A stretch of 64,000 nt of DNA from Sorangium cellulosum So0157-2 (GTDB lineage Bacteria; Myxococcota_A; Polyangia; Polyangiales; Polyangiaceae): contig NC_021658.1 of assembly GCF_000418325.1 (NCBI RefSeq), forward strand, positions 6,621,501-6,685,500, read 5' to 3'. Below, piece by piece: positions 15,172 through 24,211 of this stretch. Within the stretch, counting starts at the first letter, position 1. Each line of letters opens with the position of its first letter. The notes beneath the pieces are model-generated. The model did no database searches. It had not been told where the DNA came from and was given only the letters and a program-made list of their open reading frames with translations. The position numbers and the translations under genes are program-made.

Positions 15172-15966
15172 TCAGGGCGCCGGGGTCGCCGGCCGGTCGA
15201 AGCGCCGCCAGCGGCCGTCGATGAGGCGCTCGTGCGGCAGGTACTGGGCCTTGTAGACAAGCCGCGAGCACTTCTCGACGTAGAGGCCGAGGTACAGGTA
15301 CCGCAGCCCCCAGGCGCGGCACAGCTCGAGCTGCTTCAAGATCGAGAAGACGCCGGGGCTCAGCGGCTCGAGCTCGGGATCGTAGAACGAGTAGACCGCC
15401 GACAGCGACTCCTGCCCGCGATCCACGACGGCGACCCCGACGAGGCGACCGCCGACGCGGTAGCGCATCTCGAACGTCTCGCAGCAGCTGTCCACGAGGA
15501 ACGCCTCGTAGCCCGCGGCGCCGAGCGGGCCGTCGTCGCGCATCAGCCCCCGGCCGTGCTTGTGCAGGTTGTAGAGCGCGACCTTCTCCCGCGTGGTGAC
15601 GGGCGGGCCGATCTCGACGTCGACCACCTGCTCGCCGCGGCGGAGCACCCGGCGCTGGGTGCGGCCGGGGACGAAGTCGCGCACGATGATCCGGATCGGC
15701 TCGCACGCGCGGCACGAGGGGCACTGCGTGCGGTAGAGCAGCTTGCCGTGACGGCGGTTGCCCGCGACCAGCCGCCGGTCGAACTCCGCGCGCGTGAGCG
15801 GACGGATGGGCACGCGGAGCGGCATCCGCGCGTCGACCTCGGGGAGGTACGGGCAAGGGCTCACCTCGTCGTGGACCGTGAGCTCGATCGGGTCCGACAC
15901 CTCGTCGAGCCGAGGGAGCTCGACGTCTTGACCCGATGCCGCATCTCGCTCGCTCGATGAGCCCAT
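15172..15966 (-). CDS. bpt: Aspartate/glutamate leucyltransferase (Bpt), N-end rule
   Basis: 264 residues from ATG 15966. It transfers Leu from Leu-tRNA to proteins with N-terminal Asp or Glu, marking them for ClpS/ClpAP degradation. Family marks are CPYLPEVDARMPLRV near the N-terminus, the cysteine segment YRTQCPSCRACEPIRI, a GNAT-like core (VGVAVVDRGQESLSAVYSFYDPEL) and the late YVEKCSRLVYKAQYLPHERL. The frame is open for 77 further codons upstream, but that part includes a hexanucleotide repeat and is unlike the family, so the inner ATG is preferred although its ribosome site is weak. Bacterial Bpt is distinguished from eukaryotic ATE1 by length; substrate preference is inferred from family. 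Confidence 0.9.
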   Translation of the reverse strand: MGSSSERDAASGQDVELPRLDEVSDPIELTVHDEVSPCPYLPEVDARMPLRVPIRPLTRAEFDRRLVAGNRRHGKLLYRTQCPSCRACEPIRIIVRDFVPGRTQRRVLRRGEQVVDVEIGPPVTTREKVALYNLHKHGRGLMRDDGPLGAAGYEAFLVDSCCETFEMRYRVGGRLVGVAVVDRGQESLSAVYSFYDPELEPLSPGVFSILKQLELCRAWGLRYLYLGLYVEKCSRLVYKAQYLPHERLIDGRWRRFDRPATPAP

Positions 15967-16110
15967 GTCGCTGTCGATCCGAGCGCTCGAAACCCCGTCG
16001 ACACGCCGGCCGCTACATTCAGGGGATGCCTGTTGCGCGGCCACGTCAAGCAAAACCCAGAGCGGCACGACGGCGCGCCGGGAGATCCCGCCCGCTCGCG
16101 CAACGCGGCC

Positions 16111-16140
16111 AGCGGTAGCGGTAGCGGTAGCGGTAGCGGT
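16111..16140. repeat. AGCGGT hexanucleotide repeat, five copies
   Basis: Five perfect AGCGGT units lie in the upstream region of bpt. If the longer bpt frame were translated they would encode an Ala-Thr run. Confidence 0.8.
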
Positions 16141-16420
16141 AGTCGGCATCGGCCAGCCGCCGCGCACGATCTCGCGCCACCGCTCGCCACCGCTCATTCA
16201 CACCATAGCATCCCTTTGCATACATTTACCCCGATAGGCGCACCCGTTGCCCGATCCAGCGCGCTCAGCGCGCCCAGCCGGACGGGCTGCGCGCGGAGCT
16301 GCGCGGCGCGCCCTTTTCCCTTGGCCCCGAGGCCGGTATGACCCAGCGCGCGCCCGCGAGGAGAGGCCGGCCCGGTGAAGGGCCCGCCTCGCGCGAGCGA
16401 CGCAAGAAAGGCCGAACGCT

Positions 16421-16723
16421 TTGGATCTCACAGGAAAGCAGCGCCGCCACCTCCGGGCGCTGGGGCATCACCTCGACCCGATCGTGCAGCTCGGCAAGGC
16501 CGGGCTGACGGACGGGGTCGTCGCGGCCGTCGACGCCGCCCTGGAGCGACACGAGCTCGTCAAGGTACGCCTGGGCACCGAGTGTCCGGACGACCTGGGC
16601 GAGGTCGCCGACACCCTCTCCGAGCGGCTCCGCGCCGAGGTGGCGCAGACGCTCGGCCGGACGATCTTGCTCTACCGGCGCCACCCGAAGGAGCCGAAGA
16701 TCAAGCTGCCCGCAGGCGCCTGA
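16421..16723 (+). CDS. yhbY: YhbY-like CRM-domain RNA-binding protein
   Basis: 100 residues, a single CRM domain. The family pattern is visible: LTGKQRRHLRALGHHLDPIVQLGKAGLTDGVVAAVD with the GxxG-like GKAGLT loop, then HELVKVRL and the last strand RTILLYRRHPKEPKI. In E. coli YhbY associates with pre-50S ribosomal subunits. The start is TTG at 16421; no ATG precedes the domain in frame and a purine-rich AAGAAAGG lies upstream. It stands alone on the plus strand and is convergent with the large flavoprotein. Confidence 0.92.
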   Translation: MDLTGKQRRHLRALGHHLDPIVQLGKAGLTDGVVAAVDAALERHELVKVRLGTECPDDLGEVADTLSERLRAEVAQTLGRTILLYRRHPKEPKIKLPAGA

Positions 16724-16783
16724 CCGCGCGAGCCGCGCGAGCCGTTGACGGGCGGACGCGCCGCCGAACCACGCCGCAGCTCA

Positions 16784-16809
16784 GGGCGCCCCGGCTCGCC
16801 GGGGCGCCC
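16784..16809. terminator. 11-bp-stem hairpin between convergent genes
   Basis: GGGCGCCCCGG and CCGGGGCGCCC pair perfectly around the loop CTCG. It lies 60 bases after the YhbY stop and 10 bases beyond the stop of the minus-strand flavoprotein, so it can serve both. Confidence 0.65.
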
Positions 16810-16818
16810 GGGACCGCG

Positions 16819-19800
16819 TCACACGTGCCGCAGCGCGGGGCGCTCGGCCAGGAGGTGATCGAGCCAGGCGTTCGACAGCTTCTCCTGCACCGTGTTGGCC
16901 CGGAGCCTCGCGGCGAGGTTCTTGAAGTCGACGTGGTCGATGAGCTGATCCTGGTTGAAGCACGAGAAGACCACCGTCTCCTTGCCCGTCTCCGGATCCA
17001 CGTGGCGCTGGAGGCACTGCGCGCAGACCTCCTTCATCATGCACTGCATCGGCGAGTTGATGCTCGCGATGCCCACGTGCTTCGGGTTGAGGTGCGGCGC
17101 GAGCACGCCGTGCCGCGCCTCCCGCACCGCGTTCATCATCTTGTCCGAGCCGATCGCGATGATGCGCCGGACCTCCGCGAGGCTCGCCAGCTCGCCGCCG
17201 AGCTGCCGCTCCGCGTAGGCCCGCATCGCCTGGACGATGTTGCCGCGGAAATGGCGATCCGTGGCGCGCCGCGGGGGGATCTCCGCGCCGCCGTCGGTGC
17301 ACCAGATGACCTGATCGGTCGCCACCTCGATCTCGTCCTGCTTGAAGAGATCCTCGCCGCGCCGGTAGCCGGCGAAGTAGATCACGCGGTCGCCGCGCGC
17401 CTTGAGCGCCTTCGCGATCGAGAAGAGCACGGCGTTGCCGAGCCCGCCGCCGGCGAGCAGCACGGTCTCGCCCTCGGGGATCTCCGTCGGCGTCCCGGTC
17501 GGCCCCATCACGACGACCTCCTCGCCCGGGCGCAGCGCGGCGAGCAGCCGGGAGGACGCGCCCATCTCGAGCGCGATGAGCGACAGCAGCCCCTTCTCCT
17601 TGTCGACCCACGCGCCCGTGAGCGCGAGCCCCTCCATCGCGAGCCGCGTGCCGCGGACCACCGGCGAGCGCACCTCGTAGTTCTGCAGCCGGTAGAACTG
17701 CCCCGGCTCGAACTTCCGCGCCGCCGCGGGCGCGCGCACGACCACCTCGACGATCGTCGACGTCAGCCGCTCGACGCGCTCGACCACCGCGGTGAAATCG
17801 TGATCGAGGCGGGCGAAGAGGTCGCGCCGCCGCGCGTCGCGCGCCGCCTGCGGCTCGTCGCCGAGCCGGGCGAGGTCGCGCTGGAACAGCGCGACGACCG
17901 ACGGGTACGCGTCCTTGGCGCTCGCCATCGCCTTCACGACGCTGCCCGCGTAGTGCGGGTGATTGTCGCCGTAGAAGCTCACCGCGTGCTCGCCGTCGTT
18001 GTAGCTCGTGAAGAAGCCCTCGCGCGCCTTGGCCGGCTCGACCTTGAGCGCGCCGGCCTCGTCGACGTACGCGCGGTGCGGCTGGAAGAACTGCTTCCAC
18101 TTGTCGAACGTGAACGAGCCCGGGCGCTCCTTCTCGTACGTGACGTTGGGGCTCGTCCCGGCCGCCACGCACACGGTGCGGGCCGGGATCGAGACCGTCT
18201 GGCCCGCGCTCCGCCACTTGCCGTCCACGACCTCCTGCCGATCGAAGACGAGCGACGAGACGCACCCGCGCTCGTCGAGCACCGCCTCCAGCGGGGCGAG
18301 GTTCTCGACGTAACGGATCCCCTCCTCGAGCGACTTGGCGACCTCCTCGTGGTTCAGCCGGTAGGCGGGCGAGTCGATGAGCCGCTTGCGGTAGACCAGC
18401 GAGACGCCGCCCCACGCGTCGATGAGGCCCTGGAACCGCGGCGGCCGCCCCTCGCGCGCGGCGCGCGCGCGCTCGTCGCGGATCTCCTCGGCGTGGCGCC
18501 GCTGCTCGGCCAAGAACTCCCGCTCCTCCTCGTCGAACATCGCGAGCACCGACGCCTCGCCGCGCTCGGCGATGAGCGCGTCGAGCCGGTCGGCCGTCTT
18601 CTCGGCCTGCACGACGTAGTAGGCCGCGAGCTCCGTCGCGGTGTCGATCGCCGTCAGGCCGCCGCCGATCACCACCGCCGGCAGCCGCACCTGAAGGTTC
18701 GCGAGCGCCGAGCGCTTGTAGGCGCCGGCCAGCTGGAGCGCCATCAGGAAGTCCGACGCCTTGCGGATGCCGCGCGCGAGGTTGTTCTTGAGCGGGATGA
18801 TCGTCGGACGCCCCGCGCCCGCCGCGATCGCGACGTGGTGGAACCCGCGCTGGAAGGCGTCGTCGAGATCGATCGTGCCGCCGAACCGCACGCCGCCGTA
18901 GATCCGGAGCAGGCGCTGCCGCGCGAGCGTGATGTAGAGGACGGTGAGGAAGTTCTTGTCCCACCGCACCGTGATCCCGTACTCGCTCACCCCGCCGAAG
19001 CCGAGGAGGACGCGCTCGTCGAGCTCGGTGTAGAGCCGCTTGAAATCCCTGACCGGACGCGGCGGGCGCGTCTCGTCGCCCGTGAGCTCGACCGGCAGCG
19101 GCTCGATCTTGAGGCCTTCGATCGCCACGCACGCGAAGCCCTGCCGCGTGAGGTGGTGCGACAGGGTGTAGCCGGCCGGGCCGAGGCCGACGACGAGCAC
19201 GTTCTTGCCGTTGTACGGGAGCGCGTGCGGCCGGAGCGCGTCGAGCGGGTTCCACCGCGTGAGCAGCCCGTAGATCTCGAGGCCCCACGGGAGCGACAGG
19301 ACGTCCGTGAGCGCCGCGGTCTCGACCTGCGGGATGTCCACCGGGTCCTGCTTCTGGAAGACGCACGCCTTCATGCAGTCGTTGCAGATGCGGTGCCCGG
19401 TGCCGGGGCACATCGGGTTGTCGATGCAGACGAGCGCGAGCGCGGCGATCGACTCGCCCCGCCCGCGCATCGTGTGCATCTCGCTGATCTTCTCGTCGAG
19501 CGGGCAGCCGTGGAGCTCGACGCCGAGCGGGTTCGACTTGATCGCCCCGGTCTTGTTGTCGCGCAGGCCCTTCGAGCACGAGTCCTTGTCGCGATCGTGG
19601 CAGAGCAGGCAGTAGTCGACCTGGCTCTCGACCTCGCGGGGCCCCGCGCGCCGGTCGGTCAGCGCGAAGCCGTCGCGAGCCCGCCGCTCGTGCTCCGGCC
19701 CGACGAGGAGCTCGGCCGATCCCGGGCCGTCGCTCGCGCCCTTCCTGTGCAGCTGGACCAGCGCCTGGTAGTCGAGCGTGCGCGGCGCCTTGAGCGTCGG

Positions 19801-20649
19801 CCAGCGATGCGCCGGGTCGTGCTCGTCGGCGCGGCGCGCCGCGAGCCACGCCTCGACGGCGTCGAGCGCGAACGCGACGACCGCCGCGTCCTCGGCCTCG
19901 GTCGGCGCCGCGCCCGCGACCGCGACGGCCGGCGCCACGCGCTCGGCGAGCGCCGGGTCCTCCCGCAGCGCCGCGCGCGCCTTCGCCGCGCGGCCGCGGA
20001 GCTCGTCGGTCCACCTCGCGCCGCCGGCCTTGGCGGCCTTGCGCGCGATCTCGTCGACCTCGATCAGCGCGAGCGTCGCGCGCGCGATCGCGAGCTCCTC
20101 GGCGGCGGAGCCGCTGTCGAGCGCGCTCGCCGGCGCGCCCATGGCCGCGAGCGCCCGCCGCGCCGCGTGGGCCGCCTCGACGGGCGTGCCCTGCCACGCC
20201 TTCCCGGGGCTCGGCTTGAACAGCCGCTTCTTCGAGAACTCGCGCTTGAAGTCCCACAGCGCGGCCCGCTCGCGGGTCGCGTCGATCTGCGCCTGGGTCT
20301 CCCGCTCGACGCGGAAGAGCGTGGCGACGAAGCGGCCGACGTACGGCGCGGCCGCGAGGAGCGCCTCGGAGACCTGCTCCGCGGTGAGCGCGGGCCGGCC
20401 CGCGCCGCCGCCCCCGGAGGCCGGCTGCTCCGCGCGCAGGGCGGACCGGTACGCGTCGAAGCGCGCGTAGGCGCCCTCGTCCGACGCGTGGAAGTACTCC
20501 TCGAAGCGCTCCGTCAGCTCGGCGAGCTTCGCCGGGTCGAAGAGATCGACGTAACCGAAACCAGGGATTCCGAGCTCGAGCTCGGAAACATCGGAGGTGG
20601 CCTGCACCCACGAAGAGAAGTCAGCCTGCACGCCAGCGTTCGCTTCCAT
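16819..20649 (-). CDS. Fused NfnAB-like flavoprotein (GltD-like plus FNR/PyrK-like)
   Basis: 1276 residues. Residues 1-~330 are a helical part of unknown function. Then comes a ferredoxin-like Fe-S segment (CLLCHDRDKDSC near 346, HGCPLD, CIDNPMCPGTGHRICNDCMKAC), a glutamate-synthase-small-subunit-like module with dinucleotide sites GLGPAGYT near 490 and GGGLTAIDTA near 665, and from ~940 a ferredoxin-reductase-like domain (FEPGQFYRLQNYE, LAGGGLGNAV) ending with C-x4-C-x2-C (CMMKEVCAQC, ~1201) and a later Cys as in PyrK. These are the parts of NADH-dependent ferredoxin:NADP oxidoreductase NfnAB, here in one chain and in the order large-small. Electron transfer between pyridine nucleotides and another carrier is inferred; bifurcation is unproven. 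No partner gene lies adjacent. Confidence 0.85.
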   Translation of the reverse strand: MEANAGVQADFSSWVQATSDVSELELGIPGFGYVDLFDPAKLAELTERFEEYFHASDEGAYARFDAYRSALRAEQPASGGGGAGRPALTAEQVSEALLAAAPYVGRFVATLFRVERETQAQIDATRERAALWDFKREFSKKRLFKPSPGKAWQGTPVEAAHAARRALAAMGAPASALDSGSAAEELAIARATLALIEVDEIARKAAKAGGARWTDELRGRAAKARAALREDPALAERVAPAVAVAGAAPTEAEDAAVVAFALDAVEAWLAARRADEHDPAHRWPTLKAPRTLDYQALVQLHRKGASDGPGSAELLVGPEHERRARDGFALTDRRAGPREVESQVDYCLLCHDRDKDSCSKGLRDNKTGAIKSNPLGVELHGCPLDEKISEMHTMRGRGESIAALALVCIDNPMCPGTGHRICNDCMKACVFQKQDPVDIPQVETAALTDVLSLPWGLEIYGLLTRWNPLDALRPHALPYNGKNVLVVGLGPAGYTLSHHLTRQGFACVAIEGLKIEPLPVELTGDETRPPRPVRDFKRLYTELDERVLLGFGGVSEYGITVRWDKNFLTVLYITLARQRLLRIYGGVRFGGTIDLDDAFQRGFHHVAIAAGAGRPTIIPLKNNLARGIRKASDFLMALQLAGAYKRSALANLQVRLPAVVIGGGLTAIDTATELAAYYVVQAEKTADRLDALIAERGEASVLAMFDEEEREFLAEQRRHAEEIRDERARAAREGRPPRFQGLIDAWGGVSLVYRKRLIDSPAYRLNHEEVAKSLEEGIRYVENLAPLEAVLDERGCVSSLVFDRQEVVDGKWRSAGQTVSIPARTVCVAAGTSPNVTYEKERPGSFTFDKWKQFFQPHRAYVDEAGALKVEPAKAREGFFTSYNDGEHAVSFYGDNHPHYAGSVVKAMASAKDAYPSVVALFQRDLARLGDEPQAARDARRRDLFARLDHDFTAVVERVERLTSTIVEVVVRAPAAARKFEPGQFYRLQNYEVRSPVVRGTRLAMEGLALTGAWVDKEKGLLSLIALEMGASSRLLAALRPGEEVVVMGPTGTPTEIPEGETVLLAGGGLGNAVLFSIAKALKARGDRVIYFAGYRRGEDLFKQDEIEVATDQVIWCTDGGAEIPPRRATDRHFRGNIVQAMRAYAERQLGGELASLAEVRRIIAIGSDKMMNAVREARHGVLAPHLNPKHVGIASINSPMQCMMKEVCAQCLQRHVDPETGKETVVFSCFNQDQLIDHVDFKNLAARLRANTVQEKLSNAWLDHLLAERPALRHV

Positions 20650-20979
20650 ACCCGCAGCAAATGCTTTCTATTTCAAGGGGTTTGCCCGCCCGTCGAGGGG
20701 CGCGCGCCCGATCTCGAGGGCGACGTAAAGTAGCACCGGGCCGTAGCTCGGACCTGTCGCTCAGGCAACATTCATCGAGCTCATCCCGCGCTCGCCGACG
20801 CGGCGAGCGCGCAACGGCTGCGCGCCCGCGAGCTGCCCGCAGGCGCGAGCCCGCCGACGCGGCGGAGCGCGCAACGGCTGCGCGCCCGCGAGCTGCCCGC
20901 AGGCGCGAGCCCGCCGACGCGGCGGAGCGCGCAACGGCTGCGCGCCGGCGGGCTCGCCGCGGGCGCCGGAGCGCCGCGG
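20650..20979. other. Gene-free spacer with 60-bp repeat
   Basis: This stretch is upstream of the flavoprotein gene and downstream of accC. The first 140 bases hold the flavoprotein promoter area, including the A/T-containing CAAATGCTTTCTATTTC next to the start; the rest is the 60-bp repeat listed separately. Confidence 0.5.
20793..20960. repeat. 60-bp tandem repeat, about 2.8 copies
   Basis: The bases 20821-20880 and 20881-20940 are identical, with a partial copy before and a diverged partial copy after. The unit contains GCGCAACGGCTGCGC, itself a near-palindrome. It lies immediately after the accC stop on the minus strand, where a terminator would be expected. Confidence 0.9.
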
Positions 20980-22326
20980 TCAGAAGCCCTGCGAGACGAC
21001 GCGCTCGATCGTGTGGGTCGAGATGTTGCCCGCGATGACGTCGGGATCGCGCAGCAGCGCCTGGTGCAGCGGGATGTTCGTGCGGATGCCGCCGATGATG
21101 AACTCGTCGAGCGCGCACCGGAGCCTCGCGATCGCCTCGGCCCGGGTCGCGCCGTGCGCGATCACCTTGGCGACCAGCGAGTCGTAGGAGCTCGGGACGC
21201 GGAAGCCGCCGTACACGCCGGAGTCGACGCGGATCCCGACGCCGCCGGGCGAGTGGTACTCGGTGATGAGCCCCGGCCACGGCACGAACGAGCGCGGATC
21301 CTCGGCGTTGACGCGGCACTCGATGGCGTGGCCGCGGAAGCTCCAGGGGCGCGTGTCCGGCAGCGAGAGGCGCTCGCCGGCGGCGGCGAGGATCTGCTGC
21401 GCGACGAGATCGACGCCGGTCACCATCTCGGTGACCGGGTGCTCGACCTGCACGCGGGTGTTCATCTCCATGAAGTAGAGCTCGCCGCGCTCATCCATCA
21501 GGAACTCGAGCGTGCCGAGGCCCGTGTAGCCGGTCTCGAGGATCGCGGCCCGGATGATGTCGCCCATCCGGGTGCGCTTCTCGTTGTCCATCGCGGGGCT
21601 CGGCGACTCCTCCATCACCTTCTGGTGCCGGCGCTGGAGCGAGCACTCGCGCTCGCCGAGCGTCCACACGCCCCCGTGCTGATCCGCGAGCACCTGGAAC
21701 TCGATGTGGCGCGGCGCCTCGACGTAGCGCTCGAGGTACACGTCCGGGTTCTTGAAGCCGGTCAGGGCCTCCTGCGTCGCGATCTCGAACGAGCGCTGCA
21801 CCTCGCCGGCGTGGCGGACGATGCGCATGCCGCGGCCGCCGCCGCCCCCGGAGGCCTTCAGGATCACCGGGTAGCCGACGCGCTCGGCCTGCTCCGCCGC
21901 GTCCGCCGCGCTCTTGAGCACGCCGGTGCCGCTCAGCATCGGGATGCCGAAGCGGTTGGCGACCGCGCGCGCCGAGACCTTGTCGCCCCAGGTCCGCATC
22001 GCCTCCGCGCTCGGCCCGATGAACGTGAGCCGGCACTTCTTGCAGACCTCGGCGAACTTCGCGTTCTCCGAGAGGAACCCGTAGCCGGGGTGGATCGCGT
22101 CGGCGCCGGTGACCTCGGCGGCCGCGATGATCTGCGGGATGTTGAGGTAGCTCTTCGACGCGTCGGCCGGGCCGACGCACACGGCCTCGTCCGCGAACCG
22201 GACGTGCAGCGCCGCGACGTCCGCCTCGGAGTGGATCGCGACCGAGCGGATGCCGAGCAAGCGGCAGGCGCGGATGACACGCATCGCGATCTCGCCGCGA
22301 TTGGCGATCAGGATCTTCTGGAACAC
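20980..22326 (-). CDS. accC: Acetyl-CoA carboxylase biotin carboxylase subunit
   Basis: 448 residues, the standard length for stand-alone AccC. It carboxylates biotin on BCCP with ATP and bicarbonate. Visible marks: KILIANRGEIAMRVIRACR at the start, the ATP-grasp glycine loop KASGGGGGRGM, HIEFQVLAD, ERECSLQRRHQKVMEE and the catalytic EMNTRVQVEHPVTE with Arg and Glu in place. It follows accB by 21 bp on the same strand as the last gene of a roadblock-aroQ-accB-accC operon. The transferase subunits accA and accD are not in the window. Confidence 0.98.
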   Translation of the reverse strand: MFQKILIANRGEIAMRVIRACRLLGIRSVAIHSEADVAALHVRFADEAVCVGPADASKSYLNIPQIIAAAEVTGADAIHPGYGFLSENAKFAEVCKKCRLTFIGPSAEAMRTWGDKVSARAVANRFGIPMLSGTGVLKSAADAAEQAERVGYPVILKASGGGGGRGMRIVRHAGEVQRSFEIATQEALTGFKNPDVYLERYVEAPRHIEFQVLADQHGGVWTLGERECSLQRRHQKVMEESPSPAMDNEKRTRMGDIIRAAILETGYTGLGTLEFLMDERGELYFMEMNTRVQVEHPVTEMVTGVDLVAQQILAAAGERLSLPDTRPWSFRGHAIECRVNAEDPRSFVPWPGLITEYHSPGGVGIRVDSGVYGGFRVPSSYDSLVAKVIAHGATRAEAIARLRCALDEFIIGGIRTNIPLHQALLRDPDVIAGNISTHTIERVVSQGF

Positions 22327-22347
22327 GGCACCCTCGCCCCGGCAGCG

Positions 22348-22872
<525 letters not shown>

Positions 22873-22911
22873 CGATGTTTGCCGCCTTTCAACCAGAGTG
22901 ACGGCGCATGT

Positions 22912-23379
22912 TCAACCTCTTTCGTCCGGTCGCAGCTTCTCCAGGTGCCCGAGCAACCCGAGCAACCCGAGGACGTACGAGCTCGGACCGAAGCCCGCGA
23001 CGCGCGCCATGCACGCGGGCGCGATGCGGGAGCGGCGACGGAACGGCTCGCGAGCGTCCGGGTTGGAGATGTGCACCTCGACGGTCGGGAGCGCGCCCGC
23101 GCGGATCGCGTCGTAGAGCGCGATGGAGGTGTGCGTGTACGCGCCGGCGTTGAGGAGGATGCCGTGGAAGCCGAGATCGCCGGCGTGGCTGATCGCGGTC
23201 ACGAGCTCCCCCTCGCAGTTCGACTGCATGCACGACACCGTGGCGCCGTGGGCCTGTGCGGCCTCCTCGACGGCGCGGTGGATGTCATCCAGCGTGGCCG
23301 TGCCGTAGATCGCTGGCTCGCGCTTGCCCAGACGATCGAGGTTCGGCCCCGAGATGACCGAGATCCTGAAGCCGCTCAG
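22912..23379 (-). CDS. aroQ: Type II 3-dehydroquinate dehydratase, probable CTG start
   Basis: 155 residues; dehydrates 3-dehydroquinate in the shikimate pathway. Family marks: ISGPNLDRLGKREPAIYG with the catalytic Arg/Tyr loop, QSNCEGELV, LNAGAYTHTSIALYDAI, and VEVHISN followed by the Arg-rich lid. No ATG, GTG or TTG lies in frame near the expected N-terminus. CTG at 23379 overlaps the TGA of the roadblock gene as CTGA and has a perfect AAGGAG at 5-nt spacing, so I take it as the start, translationally coupled to the upstream gene. The frame continues open upstream only inside the roadblock gene. A longer product would have no start near the motif. Confidence 0.9.
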   Translation of the reverse strand: MSGFRISVISGPNLDRLGKREPAIYGTATLDDIHRAVEEAAQAHGATVSCMQSNCEGELVTAISHAGDLGFHGILLNAGAYTHTSIALYDAIRAGALPTVEVHISNPDAREPFRRRSRIAPACMARVAGFGPSSYVLGLLGLLGHLEKLRPDERG

Positions 23380-23735
23380 GCGAGCTCCTTCAGCAGCACC
23401 GGCACCTTGGTGCGCAAGAGGTAGCGGGCCTTGCCGATGTTCGCGTCGGGCGTCATCGAGAAGGCCACGAAGTACGAGTTGTTCACGACGCGGATCAGCG
23501 TGGTGACCTTCTCCGCCTGGATCGCGATCTCGGCGGCGTTGCCCGCGTCGAGCATCTCGGCGGCGCGCTGGATCGACTTGAGCACGACGCTGAACTCCGC
23601 GCCGATGGTGGCGATGTCGAACGCGGCCCCCGGCTTGGAGTAGCTGTCGACCGCGATCCCCTCGAAATCCATGAGAAGGGTCGCGATGCCGCCCTCGGTG
23701 TTCTCTACGACTTCCTTCAGCACGGCCTGGAACAT
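23376..23735 (-). CDS. Roadblock/LC7-domain protein (MglB-like)
   Basis: 119 residues, one roadblock domain: VVENTEGGIATLLMDFEGIAVDSYSK, then IGAEFSVVLKSIQRAAEML and the final KARYLLRTKVPVLLKELA. Roadblock proteins in myxobacteria act as partners or GAPs for small Ras-like GTPases such as MglA; no GTPase gene is adjacent here, so the partner is unknown. It heads an operon with aroQ, accB and accC, and its last bases supply the ribosome site for aroQ. Similar gene orders occur in other myxobacteria as far as I recall. Confidence 0.9.
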   Translation of the reverse strand: MFQAVLKEVVENTEGGIATLLMDFEGIAVDSYSKPGAAFDIATIGAEFSVVLKSIQRAAEMLDAGNAAEIAIQAEKVTTLIRVVNNSYFVAFSMTPDANIGKARYLLRTKVPVLLKELA

Positions 23736-24211
23736 GGGGGGAGACTACCCAAGCGCGGCACGATCGGGAAAACAAACGAACCGACGCGCGTCCGGCGCCA
23801 GGCCCGGGCGCCCGCGCGCGGGCGCCTCGCGCCGGCCCGCCCGCGGCAGCCGACGGGCGCGCGGAGCCGCGATCTCGCGGCGGCGCGGCGGCGCGTAACA
23901 CCGCGAAAGCTCGCGCCGTCCGCCCGGCAGCGCGGCGAAGCGCGGCGATCGCGATGAGCGGCGAGCGCGCTTTGCCTCTTGCATCCTGGTCCCAGCCGGG
24001 CGATTCCCGCCCCAGGGGGCCCGCTCCAAAGCACGCCTTGACCCTTGTCCCGGCGAGCGGCTAACGTGCGGCCGTTCTTTCGCCTCGCGGCAAGGCCGCA
24101 GGCGGATCCCGCCGGCGCATCTCGCCGGCGGGACGACGTCAAACGTGGCCGGGCGCGGCCCTGCGTCGCGCCCGTCAGCTCATCAAGAAAAACAAGGACG
24201 GCCCAACATCT
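23736..24211. other. Divergent intergenic region with leader hairpin
   Basis: It separates the roadblock operon (minus) from the aconitase-fold gene (plus) and must hold both promoters. Apart from the hairpin at 24107-24133 I see no clear element; open frames here are GC artefacts. Confidence 0.5.
24107..24133 (+). promoter_or_regulatory. 11-bp-stem hairpin in the leader of the aconitase-fold gene
   Basis: TCCCGCCGGCG and CGCCGGCGGGA are perfect arms with loop CATCT, 79 bases before the start codon. It could be an attenuator, an RNA-protein site or a DNA operator. Confidence 0.4.

Noticed and set aside
16375..20733. A plus-strand frame of ~1450 codons across the flavoprotein locus
   Set aside because: It is antisense to the clearly homologous NfnAB-like gene and shows only Arg/Glu/Val-rich text.
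22912..23901. A longer AroQ starting far upstream
   Set aside because: It would overlap the whole roadblock gene and add ~175 Arg-rich residues absent from the family.
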